Notes under the pieces: generated by a model | What the model was told of the DNA's origin: nothing | Databases searched by the model: none | What the model saw: only the letters and a program-made list of their open reading frames with translations | Shown: piece by piece, positions 27,744 to 35,943 of the stretch | Numbering within the stretch: the first letter of the stretch is position 1 | Layout of the letters: every line of letters begins with the position of its first letter | Assembly (NCBI RefSeq): GCF_036492835.1 | Contig: NZ_AP025314.1 | Span: forward strand, 1,364,001-1,428,000 | From: Fulvitalea axinellae | GTDB lineage: Bacteria; Bacteroidota; Bacteroidia; Cytophagales; Cyclobacteriaceae | DNA: 64,000 bases | Direction: 5' to 3' | Program-made: the position numbers and the translations under genes

Positions 27744-28511
27744 TTACAGTTTGGCTTGGCTGTCGATGTCGTCTACCAAAATATCGAATTTGGCATCTAC
27801 CCGATAGCTCAGGTGGATCTTTTTGCTTGCTTTGGTTTGTGGTTCGTTTTGAGGCAAAATAGTGTTTGACAGGTGATTTGTTACGAACATATCATTTTGG
27901 CTTCGTTCACGGATCGAAAGCACTGGCCCCAGCCTGAACCCTATGCATTCCACCATGTCTCTCGCTTTGTCACGGGCGGCTTTTACGGCCTCGATTTTCA
28001 CTTGCCGGCGGTATTCACGGATCTTATGGTTGACAAGTCTGGTTACGGCTATGGACGATATGCCTTTACGGTCTATCAGCCTGCCGATGGCGTCGGCTTG
28101 GGCGAAATCTTTGGCTTTGACCGTAATCCGTTTGGTGATCAAAAGTTCTTTGGTTGTTAGCCTTTCGGAATTGATGAAGCCTTCTTGAACGATCATGGTT
28201 TGGGGAATGCCGATAGAATCGAGAACCTTATATATCTTGGGCTCGATATCGGCCATGCTTACTTTGGTTTTGTAATGTTTGAAGTCCTTGCGTTTCATGA
28301 ACTCTTCCTTCCAATATTCTTGAATATCGAGTTGGACATGGACCTCGTCGGGAGTTACAAGTATTTCGGCGCTACCTGTTACGGAGATTGTTCGGTCCGG
28401 TTCTCGTTCTACGGTGACGCCCTTTATCATAAGGTTACGGTCCCGTTTTTGACCTATGGCCACGCCGGTGAAAAAGATCAGGATAACAAAAATCAGTTTG
28501 GCTGTTTTCAT
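27744..28511 (-). CDS. SIMPL domain (DUF541) exported protein
   Basis: 255 residues. A signal peptide (MKTAKLIFVILIFFTGVAIG) is followed by ISVTGSAEILVTPDEVHVQLDI, the characteristic start of SIMPL/DUF541 proteins, and by the KARDMVECIGFRLGPVLSIRE segment near the C-terminus (AAR.KA..mae.lG..lG.v..i.e pattern). Members are envelope proteins of unclear role, some linked to stress or signalling. Transcribed alone with its own terminator, about 250 bp from the divergent M48 protease gene. Confidence 0.85.
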   Translation of the reverse strand: MKTAKLIFVILIFFTGVAIGQKRDRNLMIKGVTVEREPDRTISVTGSAEILVTPDEVHVQLDIQEYWKEEFMKRKDFKHYKTKVSMADIEPKIYKVLDSIGIPQTMIVQEGFINSERLTTKELLITKRITVKAKDFAQADAIGRLIDRKGISSIAVTRLVNHKIREYRRQVKIEAVKAARDKARDMVECIGFRLGPVLSIRERSQNDMFVTNHLSNTILPQNEPQTKASKKIHLSYRVDAKFDILVDDIDSQAKL

Positions 28512-28761
28512 GACTTTATGGTTAGATTAGAAAAAGTGAATATGTTCAAAATGCGATTTTTATTTGAATAATTCGACTCAGGTCACTGCTTTGGCTTGAG
28601 CGGTTAGATGAGGCGGAACAAGTTTGTTTTTGAATTTGGCGGAAGCGGAAAAAGTCTTTGTACTAAATAAGTCTATAATAGGCTTTTATTTAACATTAAG
28701 TGCAACCATTTTTTGTTTTGTTCTGTCAAGAGTCTGAGTTTGAACCTTAAACATAACACTT

Positions 28762-30114
28762 ATGATTTTTTTTGTCAGAAAATTAGTCTTGGCTGTTTTT
28801 GTTCTTGCGCTTTTTGCCACAGATCTTTTTTCCCAGCACAAAAGCTTGGGCGAGGCGTATTGGGAAGCCGAATGGGTTAAGGAACAACAGAAAAACGATA
28901 TAGCGAACGGAAAAGCGGGCACTATTCATTGGTCTAGGGCCGAACGCTCGGAAGTGATTCTTCAGGCCGATGATTATGTGGAATCATTGGAAAGGCAGAA
29001 AGCGTTTTTGCATGACCCTGATTTGGACGCGTACCTTCAGGAACAACTTTCGATAGTGCATGCGGGCGCGCCAAATCCGAAATTGGGAATAAACCTGCAA
29101 GTTAAGGTACTTATAAGTCATGAGCTGAACGCGTTCGCTTTGGGCAATGGAACGATTGTTTTGACTACGGGGATTTTTGACGCCTTGCGTTCCGAGGGTG
29201 AGTTGCAAAGTGTTTTGATTCATGAGTTAAGCCATATTTATCTGGACCATCACGTACATAATTTCAAGGCGCTTCGGAGAAAAGCGAATTGGGCGAAGGT
29301 GCTTTCGGTGGCCGCTTCTGCCGCCACTGTAGCGGTTGTAGCGGCAAACGATGACGATAGGGATTATAGCGTTTGGGACCTTGTCGTTATCGGGCATGTG
29401 ACGCACGATTTTACTTACGCTTTGTCTAGCGTTATTTTGGAAGGTCTGTATATTAAACATTCCAAGAAGCAGGAATACGAGGCCGACGCGCTGACGAAAG
29501 CCTCTTTGGTAGAGTTGGGTGTCGATCCGCAAGATTTTCCGAATATTTTGGGACGTGTATATGACTATCAGCGCCAAAGATATTTGAGTAACGAAAAGGG
29601 AGCTTGGGCTGATTACCGCCAAGTAAATGATCGCCTTGGTAAGCTGAAGATGAGTTATCAAAAAGACGCGCCCTTTAGTGCTTCGTTCGATGTGAATACG
29701 CTTAACGCCCACCTGTTTAATATGAGATCGGATTTGGTGGAAGGGCGCTACAGCCGTTGCCTTGAGCTGATCGGCCGAATTGAAGGGACGGGTTTCGCTT
29801 CAGAAGGTTTGATGGTGGCGAAGGCCAGGAGCGCTTTGGCTATCGCGGCTACGCCTGAAGAGAAGTTGGCCTCAATTCGTTGGTATGATAAGGCGGAGAG
29901 ACTGGCGCCTGAAGAGCATTTGATTTGGATTCAGAAGGAAAAGGTAACGGAACTGTTCGCCATTAAGGAATATTCGAAAGCCCAAGAGGCTTTGCCTAAA
30001 TTGAGGCGCTTGGCAGGTCGGCATGAATGGGCTTTCCAAAGTTCCCGTTTGGAATTTGAGAATTGGTTGAATGAGATGGAGTTTAAGGTGGGTTTCTTCC
30101 TTGGGAAGTCTTAA
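28762..30114 (+). CDS. Exported M48-family metallopeptidase
   Basis: 450 residues. A signal peptide (VRKLVLAVFVLALFATDLFSQ) precedes a zinc protease domain. The zinc-binding HExxH is IHELSHIY (His154, Glu155, His158), and the third ligand is in QEYEADALTKA, as in M48/Loiapene-type proteases. The NAFALGNGTIVLTTGIFDAL segment is the usual M48 sequence before the active site. The C-terminal 130 residues are helical and TPR-like (RCLELIGRI, MVAKARSALAIA, AQEALPKLRRLAG). It probably degrades misfolded periplasmic or outer-membrane proteins, like BepA. Monocistronic, with a strong terminator. Confidence 0.88.
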   Translation: MIFFVRKLVLAVFVLALFATDLFSQHKSLGEAYWEAEWVKEQQKNDIANGKAGTIHWSRAERSEVILQADDYVESLERQKAFLHDPDLDAYLQEQLSIVHAGAPNPKLGINLQVKVLISHELNAFALGNGTIVLTTGIFDALRSEGELQSVLIHELSHIYLDHHVHNFKALRRKANWAKVLSVAASAATVAVVAANDDDRDYSVWDLVVIGHVTHDFTYALSSVILEGLYIKHSKKQEYEADALTKASLVELGVDPQDFPNILGRVYDYQRQRYLSNEKGAWADYRQVNDRLGKLKMSYQKDAPFSASFDVNTLNAHLFNMRSDLVEGRYSRCLELIGRIEGTGFASEGLMVAKARSALAIAATPEEKLASIRWYDKAERLAPEEHLIWIQKEKVTELFAIKEYSKAQEALPKLRRLAGRHEWAFQSSRLEFENWLNEMEFKVGFFLGKS

Positions 30115-30137
30115 CCGTTTCGGTGAAGGGAAAAAGT

Positions 30138-30165
30138 AAAGCCTCCGTTAGCAGAGGCTTTTTTT
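30138..30165 (+). terminator. Terminator after the M48 gene
   Basis: AAAGCCTC and GAGGCTTT arms with an 8-nt loop, followed by a run of T. Confidence 0.8.
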
Positions 30166-30261
30166 GTGATGGGGAAATTATAGTTGTGTGTTTTGTGTCG
30201 TATTTAAGGATAGTATGGCTCTTGCTCAGCGATTTCTCGTCGGGTAAGAGCCGGTATTGCA

Positions 30262-30666
30262 TTACATAATCATTATCGACGACTTATTGTCAGGGTCGTA
30301 TCTGATGTTGATTATATCGCCCACTTTAGGGATGGATATTTTGGAAACATGCGAAGCCGCTGTAATGACAAAGTTCGAGTCATTGTCCTGTCGTACATTC
30401 AGTTTGAGAGTGAGGACGGGATCTAAATTGACGGATTTTCCAGTGTCTTGGATGGATAAAACTTTCGCCTGGGCCGGAATGCCGCTTGTCATTAGCTTCT
30501 GTTGTTTTTCTGCCAAGTCAAGTTGAAATTTCGCTTCATCGAGACTGGAATTGGTGTCGTCAACGAAATCCTTGCCTAAGAATATTTTGGTCAGCCAGCC
30601 AACAAATCCGGACATTGTTGTTTTCGTCTCCTGAATGGCTTCCCTTGGGTCTTCATTTTTTTTCAT
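30262..30666 (-). CDS. Hypothetical protein with small beta-rich C-terminal domain
   Basis: 134 residues. The N-terminal half is helical and charged (MKKNEDPREAIQETKTT, then an amphipathic stretch around residue 20). From about residue 63 a domain reads GIPAQAKVLSIQDTGKSVN...LTLKLNV...VGDIINIRYDPDN. The pattern G-x-P-A-x-A-x-V-L ... D-T-G ... V-R-Y-D-P recurs in many bacterial hypothetical proteins, notably from actinobacteria, but its function is unknown. Isolated, minus strand, followed by AT-rich sequence. Confidence 0.55.
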   Translation of the reverse strand: MKKNEDPREAIQETKTTMSGFVGWLTKIFLGKDFVDDTNSSLDEAKFQLDLAEKQQKLMTSGIPAQAKVLSIQDTGKSVNLDPVLTLKLNVRQDNDSNFVITAASHVSKISIPKVGDIINIRYDPDNKSSIMIM

Positions 30667-31216
30667 TTGTACTAGTTTTATAGCGATTAACTGTGATTGT
30701 ATTTTTAGCGAGATTTTTTTCTTTATTCTGGTTTTATGAAGCTATATAAAATGCTTAAATCTACATATAACAGGGTGGTTTATTTTTGTTAGGTAGGCTT
30801 TGTATTGCTTGTAGATCGCTAGTTTTGTTGTTTTTGACTCGGTATTTCGTGTGTTGTGTTAATAAACCTAATTTGTTGTAAGTGTTTTCTTTTTCTGTTT
30901 TGTGGTGTTTTATGGTTTATTAATGGTGTTTTTTGTGTTGTGGAGAGTGGGGGTGTTAGTTTTCTTTTATTCTTTTTTGTGTATATAAAATACTTTTATG
31001 TGAATATTTAAGGGTGGTCTCTCTTGCTGAAATTATCTCGTCTGGAAATAATGGAGTAGCCTCGTGTATCTTTACAAAAAATCAAAGTGCCTTATATTTT
31101 TGTGCGAATAGAAACCCACAAGTTCAAAATATTGAAACATTTGAACTGGAAAAAGGAAGCGGTTGTAACGCTTTGAGAAAATTCGTTACTTGGCCGGAGT
31201 TTTTTGAATACGATAT
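30667..31216. other. AT-rich, T-rich intergenic stretch
   Basis: 550 bp with long T/G-rich tracts (for example around 30880-30990). No gene recognised. TATCTTTA at 31067-31074 is a near match to the -7 consensus and could drive the helicase gene at 31217. Confidence 0.5.
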
Positions 31217-34000
31217 ATGTTGGATACCAAGAAAAGGGAAGCTGTCGGTGTTGACAAAAGGACGGTGACCCAACGAATAGTCTCATTTTTCAAGGCCTGT
31301 TACCAAGCCGATAACCGCGATCTGAATCTGCCGAATTTTTTCTCCGCCAAAGTGGAGAATCGTTTGGTCTTGTGGAGTAACGAAGCGCTTTCCGGAGAGT
31401 TGGGGCGCTTTCCCGTGCCGGAAGAATGGGCGAAGGAATGTCAGGCTAATTTGGAAGAGTATTCCAAAGAGAAAAGCCTCCACCTGTGCGGAATTTCCCT
31501 TTGCGGAAAGGCCAAAGTGGCGGGACGCAATCAAACCATAGTGGCACCGTTGGTGCTGATTCCCGTCGCTCTGCATCTGGAAGCCGAGGGCTATGTGGCG
31601 ATTCCCGATTTTGAGAAAATTAGGGTCAATCAGTCCGCTCTTCGGTTTTTGTCTCCGCAAGACGGAAAGGAAGATTCCGCCTTGGATACGACGCTGGAGC
31701 GTTTTCCGGTGGGTCCCGTTTCTGAAGGGAATTTGTCGGAGATTACGGCGCTTCTGGAAAGCCAATTCCGTGACGTGGACACTACGGCCTTGCTGGATTA
31801 TCCTTCGGTTTATGACGAAAAGCAAACCAAGACTTTCACCCGAAAGGCTTCGGATGTTTTCTATTTGTTGCCTACGGCCGGTTTGGGAGTGTTGCGGGCT
31901 TCCAGTGTGAGTCTGGGAGTTATCAGCGAACTGGATTTCATGTCGAAAGAAGGGCCTATTTCTCCCGTGGTGGAAGGTCTGTTCGGGCCAAGCCAAGAGC
32001 CTGCTCCGATACCGGGAGAGCCACTTTCGCCGGTAACGCTTAACGGGGCGCAGGCCGGCATATTGGATGCGGTTCGCAAGCGCAGACATACGTTGGTGGT
32101 GGGCCCTCCGGGGACGGGGAAATCGTTTACCATCGCCGCTTTGGCCGCCGATTTTATGCGACGGGGAAAATCCGTGCTGATCGTTTCGCAGACAGACCAG
32201 GCCGTGGACGTGATCGCTAACAAGATCTCCGAGGATTTCGGTTTGCCCGATGTGGCTGTGCGCGGTGGCCGAAGCAGTTATAAAAAACAATTGTTGGCCC
32301 GTTTGGAAAATATTTTGGGCAATGTTTCCGCTCCTACCGGCAAACCGGTGGATTTAAAGTCTTCTCTTTCCAAGATTAGGAAGTTGACGAAAAAAATCGG
32401 AGCGCTGGAGCGAAGACTGGAAAAGCGGGAAGTCTTGGAACGCAAGCGTGGAGAGTTCTTTACTTCAGATAAAGAAGGTCTGTTCGCCCGGCTTTCCTCG
32501 GATTTCTACAAATGGGATTTGTCCCGCAGAAGGCCTTACCACGTCCTGACGAAAAGCTATTTGGAGGCTTTGGAAAAGAGAAACTTGACAGTGCGCCGGT
32601 ATCTGGGCGACAGTTTTGATTTTTATCTGCGAAAAACCCTAAGAGAACACCGCCAAAGCTTGGTGAAATTTATGCGTGCCCTGCGCGCTCGGACCATGAA
32701 CCGCAAAGACGCTTTTTTCGAAGAATCGTCTTTCGCCGACGCCGTGTTGGGCGCTATGCCCCTTTGGTTGATGAAACTTTCAGATTTAGCTTCCACACTG
32801 CCGTTCGACTCTTCGCTTTTCGATTTGGTGATTGTGGATGAGGCGGGCCAATGCGATATGGCTTCGTCTCTGCCCGCCTTGCAACGTGCGAAACGCGCCG
32901 TGGTGGTGGGCGACCCCAAACAGTTGCGTCATGTGTCTTTTCTCTCAAGAGCGCGGCAGGAAATGCTCAAAGGTCGTAGCGGTTTGCCCAATGATGTGGT
33001 TGCCGACCTCGATTTTAGGAAAAAAAGTCTGCTGGATTATTTCCTTGAGAATATATCGTCGCAAGACGGCGTACATTTTCTGGATGAGCATTTCCGAAGC
33101 CATCCCGATATCATAGAATTCAGTAACAGAAAGTTTTACGACAACAGGCTCAAGATTATGAGCCGACGGCCGGAGGCTTTGTTGCAAGATTCCGTTTTTC
33201 TGGAAAGATTGGACGGAAACCGAAACGAAAAGGGCATAAATACCGAAGAGGCCGAAGCCGTAATAGGTAGGGTTCGTCAGCTGGTGGAGGCCGAAAAAGA
33301 TATGCCCGCCGACTTGGCGCAAAGTGTCGGGATTCTGGCGCCGTTGCGTGATCAGGCGGACCACCTTGAAGAGGCCATAGCCGTTGCTTTCGGTGCGGAA
33401 ACCCAAGAAAGGCACCGGATGTTGGTAGGTACTCCCTATTCTTTTCAAGGCGAGGAACGTGACATTATGTTGCTCTCGATTGGCTTGGACGACGCTTCTC
33501 ACGCCTCGGCGCATTATCATGTCAACAAGGCTGACGTATTCAACGTAAGCGTAACCCGCGCTCGGACCAAGCAATATGTTTTCACCTCACTTACCGAAGC
33601 CGGCGAACGCAAAGGTAGCTTGCTGTCGGATTATCTGGGTGGTGTAAAGGCTAAGGATAACGGAGCGTCATTGCCCCGGAAGCAGGAAAAGAGCCCTTCC
33701 GATCGCTTTTTGGCTGAAGTGGCGGGAGCGTTAGCGGAAGCGGGCATCCATTTATTCTCTTACGATTATCATGTGGCGGGTCTCGGGGTTGATTTGCTGG
33801 TAGAGCACGCAGGCGAGTTCTATTGTGTAGACCTTATCGGTTTTCCCGGTGATTTGGAAGAGGCTTTTCCGCTGGAGCGTTACCGTATGTTGGAACGTGT
33901 TGGCCTTCGGGTGTTTCCTTTGGCTTACGGAGCGTGGGTGTGTGATCGTCAAAAAGCTATCGGGGATCTTTTGGCTTTTATCCAAAATGAAGGTTCGTGA
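31217..34000 (+). CDS. SF1 (DNA2/NAM7-type) helicase with nuclease-like tail
   Basis: 927 residues. The N-terminal 270 residues are unassigned. Helicase motif I is VVGPPGTGKS (about 294-303). DLVIVDEAGQCD is motif II, VVVGDPKQLRH motif III, GTPYSFQGEERDIMLLS motif V and NVSVTRARTKQYVF motif VI, the Upf1-like SF1B set. The last 110 residues (DRFLAEVAGALAEAGIHLFS ... ERYRMLERVGLRVFPLAYGAWVCD) look like the Vsr/DUF559-type nuclease fold that often ends such helicases. There the catalytic E-x-K position reads V-D-L-I, so activity is doubtful. Single gene; role in repair or defence unknown. Confidence 0.78.
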   Translation: MLDTKKREAVGVDKRTVTQRIVSFFKACYQADNRDLNLPNFFSAKVENRLVLWSNEALSGELGRFPVPEEWAKECQANLEEYSKEKSLHLCGISLCGKAKVAGRNQTIVAPLVLIPVALHLEAEGYVAIPDFEKIRVNQSALRFLSPQDGKEDSALDTTLERFPVGPVSEGNLSEITALLESQFRDVDTTALLDYPSVYDEKQTKTFTRKASDVFYLLPTAGLGVLRASSVSLGVISELDFMSKEGPISPVVEGLFGPSQEPAPIPGEPLSPVTLNGAQAGILDAVRKRRHTLVVGPPGTGKSFTIAALAADFMRRGKSVLIVSQTDQAVDVIANKISEDFGLPDVAVRGGRSSYKKQLLARLENILGNVSAPTGKPVDLKSSLSKIRKLTKKIGALERRLEKREVLERKRGEFFTSDKEGLFARLSSDFYKWDLSRRRPYHVLTKSYLEALEKRNLTVRRYLGDSFDFYLRKTLREHRQSLVKFMRALRARTMNRKDAFFEESSFADAVLGAMPLWLMKLSDLASTLPFDSSLFDLVIVDEAGQCDMASSLPALQRAKRAVVVGDPKQLRHVSFLSRARQEMLKGRSGLPNDVVADLDFRKKSLLDYFLENISSQDGVHFLDEHFRSHPDIIEFSNRKFYDNRLKIMSRRPEALLQDSVFLERLDGNRNEKGINTEEAEAVIGRVRQLVEAEKDMPADLAQSVGILAPLRDQADHLEEAIAVAFGAETQERHRMLVGTPYSFQGEERDIMLLSIGLDDASHASAHYHVNKADVFNVSVTRARTKQYVFTSLTEAGERKGSLLSDYLGGVKAKDNGASLPRKQEKSPSDRFLAEVAGALAEAGIHLFSYDYHVAGLGVDLLVEHAGEFYCVDLIGFPGDLEEAFPLERYRMLERVGLRVFPLAYGAWVCDRQKAIGDLLAFIQNEGS

Positions 34001-34054
34001 TTTCGAAAAACAGACCTTGGTAAAAGATTGGTAAGCATATATGTCACCTAAAAT

Positions 34055-34106
34055 TCAAAGACGGAACCTTGAGTCAAAACGTACAGGCTTCGTCTTTGAG
34101 TTTTTT
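34055..34106 (+). terminator. Terminator after the SF1 helicase gene
   Basis: TCAAAGACG (34055-34063) pairs with CGTCTTTGA (34091-34099), followed by GTTTTTT. Confidence 0.7.
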
Positions 34107-34153
34107 AAGCAGGTAGAAATTTTCTTGGAAAAGAAGAAATAAAGCTGTCTTTT

Positions 34154-35461
34154 TTAAACAGGAATAGCATTCTTGGCCATAATATCCTCAATCTCGTCCG
34201 GTTCAATCGGAATATGGTCAGTAAGACTCACGGGGCCGTCAGCCGTAACCAGATAATCGTTTTCCAAGCGCACGCCGATATTCTCCTCACGGATATAAAT
34301 GCCCGGTTCGCAGGTCAAAACCATTCCTTCCCTTACCGGAATCATGCGGTTGCCTACGTCATGTACGTCCAGCCCGATATGGTGCGCCGTGCCGTGCATA
34401 AAGTATTTCTTGTAAAGCGGGGCGTCGGGGTCTTGGTTCGCCACTTCCTCGGCGTCGAGTAGGCCTAGCCCGATAAGCTCTTTTTCTACCAGCGAAGCCA
34501 TGTTTTTCTCGTAATCGTCGAGCCTTACGCCCGGACGGAGCATTTTCACGCCTTCGCGCAAGCAACGGAGCACAGCCTCATACACGGCCCGTTGGCGTGG
34601 CGAGTAAGTGCCGTTTACGGGAACGCAACGCGTGATGTCAGCGTAATAGTTGGCGTACTCGGCGCCGAAATCCATCAGGATCATCTGGCCGTCTTCGCAG
34701 TGGTCCTCGTTTTTTACGTAATGAAGCGCGCAAGCATTTCCGCCCGATCCGATAATCGGTAGGAACGCATGGCCTCTCGACCGGTTTTTAAGAAAAGTAT
34801 AAGTCAGTTCCGCCTCGATCTCGAATTCGTGAACTCCTGGCTGAATCATTCCCAGAGCCCTTTCAAAGCCCATTCCCGTAATCTCACAGGCCTTTTTGAT
34901 CTGGTTGATTTCCTCTTCGGATTTTACGATTCGCAAATCTCTGGTTATGCGCGCCACCCTGCCGTATTCGTGTAGCGGAAATCTGGCTTTGCACCAATCA
35001 ATGAAGCGGTCTTCACGGGTTTGGATTTCCTTGGTCGAGGTTTTTATATGCTCGTTATGGCCAAGGTAAATGGTGTCGGCGTGGAAAGCCATAAGGTGAA
35101 GGATGCTTTCGAATTCCTGAAGCCACTGCACGTTCTTGATTCCCGAGATTTCTCTGGCTTGCTCCTTGGTCAGTTTGTCGCCTTCCCAAATGCGGATATG
35201 CTCGTTGGTTTCTGTGATAAACAGTACTTCACGCAGGTTGGAATCTTGCGCTTGTGGCGAAATCAGAAGGATTGATTCCTCTTGGTCTATTCCCGAAAGG
35301 TAAAAAAGGTCGTTGTTTTGCCGGAAACCCATGATGCCGTCCGCGTTGGTGGGCATTACGTCGTTGGAATTGAGCACGGCCAAAGAGTCCTGTTTCATCT
35401 TTTTTGCGAAGCGCCGACGGTTTTCGACAAACATTTCGGTGTCTATTTTATCGTATTTCAT
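34154..35461 (-). CDS. pepP: Xaa-Pro aminopeptidase (M24B), paralogue 1
   Basis: 435 residues. A cytoplasmic metallopeptidase that removes N-terminal residues preceding proline. An N-terminal AMP_N-type domain (FVENRRRFAKKMKQDSLAV) precedes the pita-bread fold. The metal ligands are visible in MDFGAEYANYYADITR (two Asp), HGTAHHIGLDVHDVG (His), EPGIYI (Glu) and RLENDYLV (Glu). It is closely related to the gene at 57436. ATG 35461 matches the paralogue's start MKY; a longer frame from 35515 is less likely. Convergent with the SF1 helicase gene. Confidence 0.9.
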   Translation of the reverse strand: MKYDKIDTEMFVENRRRFAKKMKQDSLAVLNSNDVMPTNADGIMGFRQNNDLFYLSGIDQEESILLISPQAQDSNLREVLFITETNEHIRIWEGDKLTKEQAREISGIKNVQWLQEFESILHLMAFHADTIYLGHNEHIKTSTKEIQTREDRFIDWCKARFPLHEYGRVARITRDLRIVKSEEEINQIKKACEITGMGFERALGMIQPGVHEFEIEAELTYTFLKNRSRGHAFLPIIGSGGNACALHYVKNEDHCEDGQMILMDFGAEYANYYADITRCVPVNGTYSPRQRAVYEAVLRCLREGVKMLRPGVRLDDYEKNMASLVEKELIGLGLLDAEEVANQDPDAPLYKKYFMHGTAHHIGLDVHDVGNRMIPVREGMVLTCEPGIYIREENIGVRLENDYLVTADGPVSLTDHIPIEPDEIEDIMAKNAIPV

Positions 35462-35794
35462 GGTTTGGTGGGCTGTTTTGTTCTTATATAAAAAAAGGAA
35501 AATCGGGGCGGACAAAGCACCCCGGGTCAGAATATAAGCTTTTGGGGCTATTTCGCACAGCGAAACGGTTACGTATTTCCGTTTTGGCTAATATCTGGAA
35601 GTTATTGGCTAAAAAAGTATGCCTAGGCCGGGTTTCGGTGTAAAACGGCTTTTCGGCTTCCTCATAATTTCTTATTTTGGGGAATAGGCCCGTGCCTTGC
35701 CTACACCTGCGGAAGGGTGTTCAAACACGTGCCCGGAGCGTCACGGTTGCTATAATGGGGGCTTTTTTAGTCGTAAAAGCTGATTCAGCCTCTT

Positions 35795-35823
35795 ATTTAA
35801 TCCGATTAATATGATTAACTTTG
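35795..35823 (+). promoter_or_regulatory. Promoter of recQ
   Basis: TAACTTTG (35816-35823) is a full match to TAnnTTTG, with TTTA 17 bp upstream. The predicted leader of about 115 nt contains complementary TCGCG/CGCGA segments (near 35831 and 35875). The 482-bp gap 35462-35943 otherwise shows no gene. Confidence 0.55.
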
Positions 35824-35943
35824 GTTAGGTGTCGCGTCCGGGAAAGCCTTTCGGAAACACTCGGATTTTGCGGGTCGCGACGAAAGATACCAAGCGGGAG
35901 ACCGTTCTGTTAAAGAGGATTTGAAGCATTACCGTGCAGAGGT

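Noticed and set aside
31014..31268. 84-residue frame before the SF1 helicase
   Set aside because: Overlaps the helicase start, no signal peptide or domain; more likely leader sequence.
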